Assembly: GCA_965238045.1 (NCBI GenBank)
Contig: CBDEGU010000005.1
Span: 124,001 to 188,000 of the forward strand
Source of the DNA: CBDEGU01 sp965238045
GTDB taxonomy: Bacteria > Acidobacteriota > Terriglobia > Bryobacterales > UBA6623
Direction of reading: 5' to 3'
Length of the DNA stretch: 64,000 nucleotides
Below, in pieces: positions 63,494 to 64,000 of the stretch (positions are counted from its first letter, which is position 1; the number at the start of each line of letters is the position of its first letter). The notes below the pieces were generated by a model. The model did no database searches, was not told the origin of the DNA, and was given only the letters and a program-made list of their open reading frames with translations. The translations under genes and the position numbers were made by a program.

Positions 63494-64000
63494 CTATGAG
63501 CTCGCCCGGCCGCCGCCGGATTCCCTCCGTTCCCCCGCTTCGCTCGATTCCTCGGCGAGACGATTCTCCAGCATCATCTCGGGACCGAAGCCGCGCACCG
63601 GCAGCGAGTGGCCGGCAATCATCTGATAGACCTTGCCAGGGACCAGGCCGATGATCTCGCATTCGATCACGCTTGCGCCAAACCTCGCGGCCTTTTCACG
63701 CACTTGTTCGAAAACAACCTGGGGAGGCGTGATCTCAAAGTCCGTCAGGTTGATGGAAACTTGCGTGATCCCGCGGCTTGGAAGCGCCAGGCCAAGGGCC
63801 TTGACGGCCGGCAGTCCGCCGGAGGACTCGCGAATCTGGCGGGCGATGGTCTTGGCGATGGCGAGGTCCGCGGTGTCGAGGTTGATATTGAAGGCAATCA
63901 AGAATTTGCGGACTCCCACCGCCACCGCGCCCGCGGTTTCATGCAGCAGCGGCCCGCCAACATCGGGACGCCGGTCGAGCCCGCCTGGCCGGGCGCGCAA
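63494..64000 (-). CDS. ftcD: Glutamate formimidoyltransferase, C-terminal part (runs off the window)
   Basis: The 168 visible residues include RPDVGGPLLHETAGAVAVGVRKFLIAFNINLDTAD, GLPAVKALGLALPSRGITQVSINLTD and ARFGASVIECEIIGLVP, all characteristic of the formiminotransferase domain. The N-terminal half lies beyond position 64000. It transfers the formimino group of formimidoylglutamate to tetrahydrofolate in histidine degradation. The C-terminus ends in a Glu/Ser/Gly-rich tail, so the cyclodeaminase domain found in the bifunctional enzyme is absent from this protein. Confidence 0.92.
   Translation of the reverse strand: MRARPGGLDRRPDVGGPLLHETAGAVAVGVRKFLIAFNINLDTADLAIAKTIARQIRESSGGLPAVKALGLALPSRGITQVSINLTDFEITPPQVVFEQVREKAARFGASVIECEIIGLVPGKVYQMIAGHSLPVRGFGPEMMLENRLAEESSEAGERRESGGGRASS

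Overview
The window is high-GC bacterial chromosome. The gene content points to an Acidobacteriota relative of the Solibacter/Bryobacter type. That is an inference from the PSCyt1/PSCyt2/PSD1 protein, many Tat-exported enzymes, multihaem cytochromes, and a rod-shape operon next to an RNase E/G. No rRNA, tRNA or CRISPR array was recognised.

Layout. 1-1.48 kb is non-coding and holds short degenerate repeats. 1.5-5.6 kb carries a YjbQ-type protein, a frameshifted 1-phosphofructokinase, an ABC-auxiliary lipoprotein, a Cys-rich small protein, and a coupled class IV aminotransferase/SDR pair. 5.7-14.8 kb (minus strand) is the cell-shape operon mreB-mreC-mreD-mrdA-rodA, followed by an RNase E/G whose S1 domain is split by a roughly 435-residue disordered insert. 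15-30.6 kb is a mosaic: tsaB, a secreted DUF5060 hydrolase-like protein, two alkaline-phosphatase-fold enzymes, a DASS transporter, a cyclophilin with a coding minisatellite in its signal peptide, a pentahaem cytochrome, an acyl-CoA dehydrogenase, a fatty acid desaturase with a CDGSH protein, and an SDR.

30.7-43.5 kb reads as a metabolic island. A plus-strand trio (Tat-exported FMN 2-hydroxyacid dehydrogenase, beta-propeller, tetrahaem cytochrome c) faces a minus-strand array: two Tat-exported enolase-superfamily enzymes, a secreted dimethylformamidase-like protein, an M20 hydrolase, two Tat-exported SelA-fold PLP enzymes and an ACS-family MFS permease. Together they suggest degradation of a hydroxy- or amino-acid-type substrate that begins in the periplasm and ends with uptake; the substrate is unknown.

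43.8-54.4 kb holds two coupled secreted unknowns, a large PSCyt1-DUF1549-DUF1553 protein, a Tat lipoprotein gamma-glutamyltransferase, an exported amidohydrolase and a YyaL/DUF255 protein. At 54568-57623 an IS1-like element, bounded by 28-bp inverted repeats, carries three passenger genes (small KGGKARA protein, XRE-ImmA/IrrE protease, unknown 220-aa protein) besides its transposase. It has removed the start of a third enolase-superfamily gene. At about 60.84-61.88 kb an IS630-type element, itself carrying a nonsense codon and an A8 slippery run, splits a secreted carboxypeptidase-regulatory-like protein. The window ends with a Tat-exported Gfo/Idh/MocA oxidoreductase and the C-terminal part of a glutamate formimidoyltransferase.
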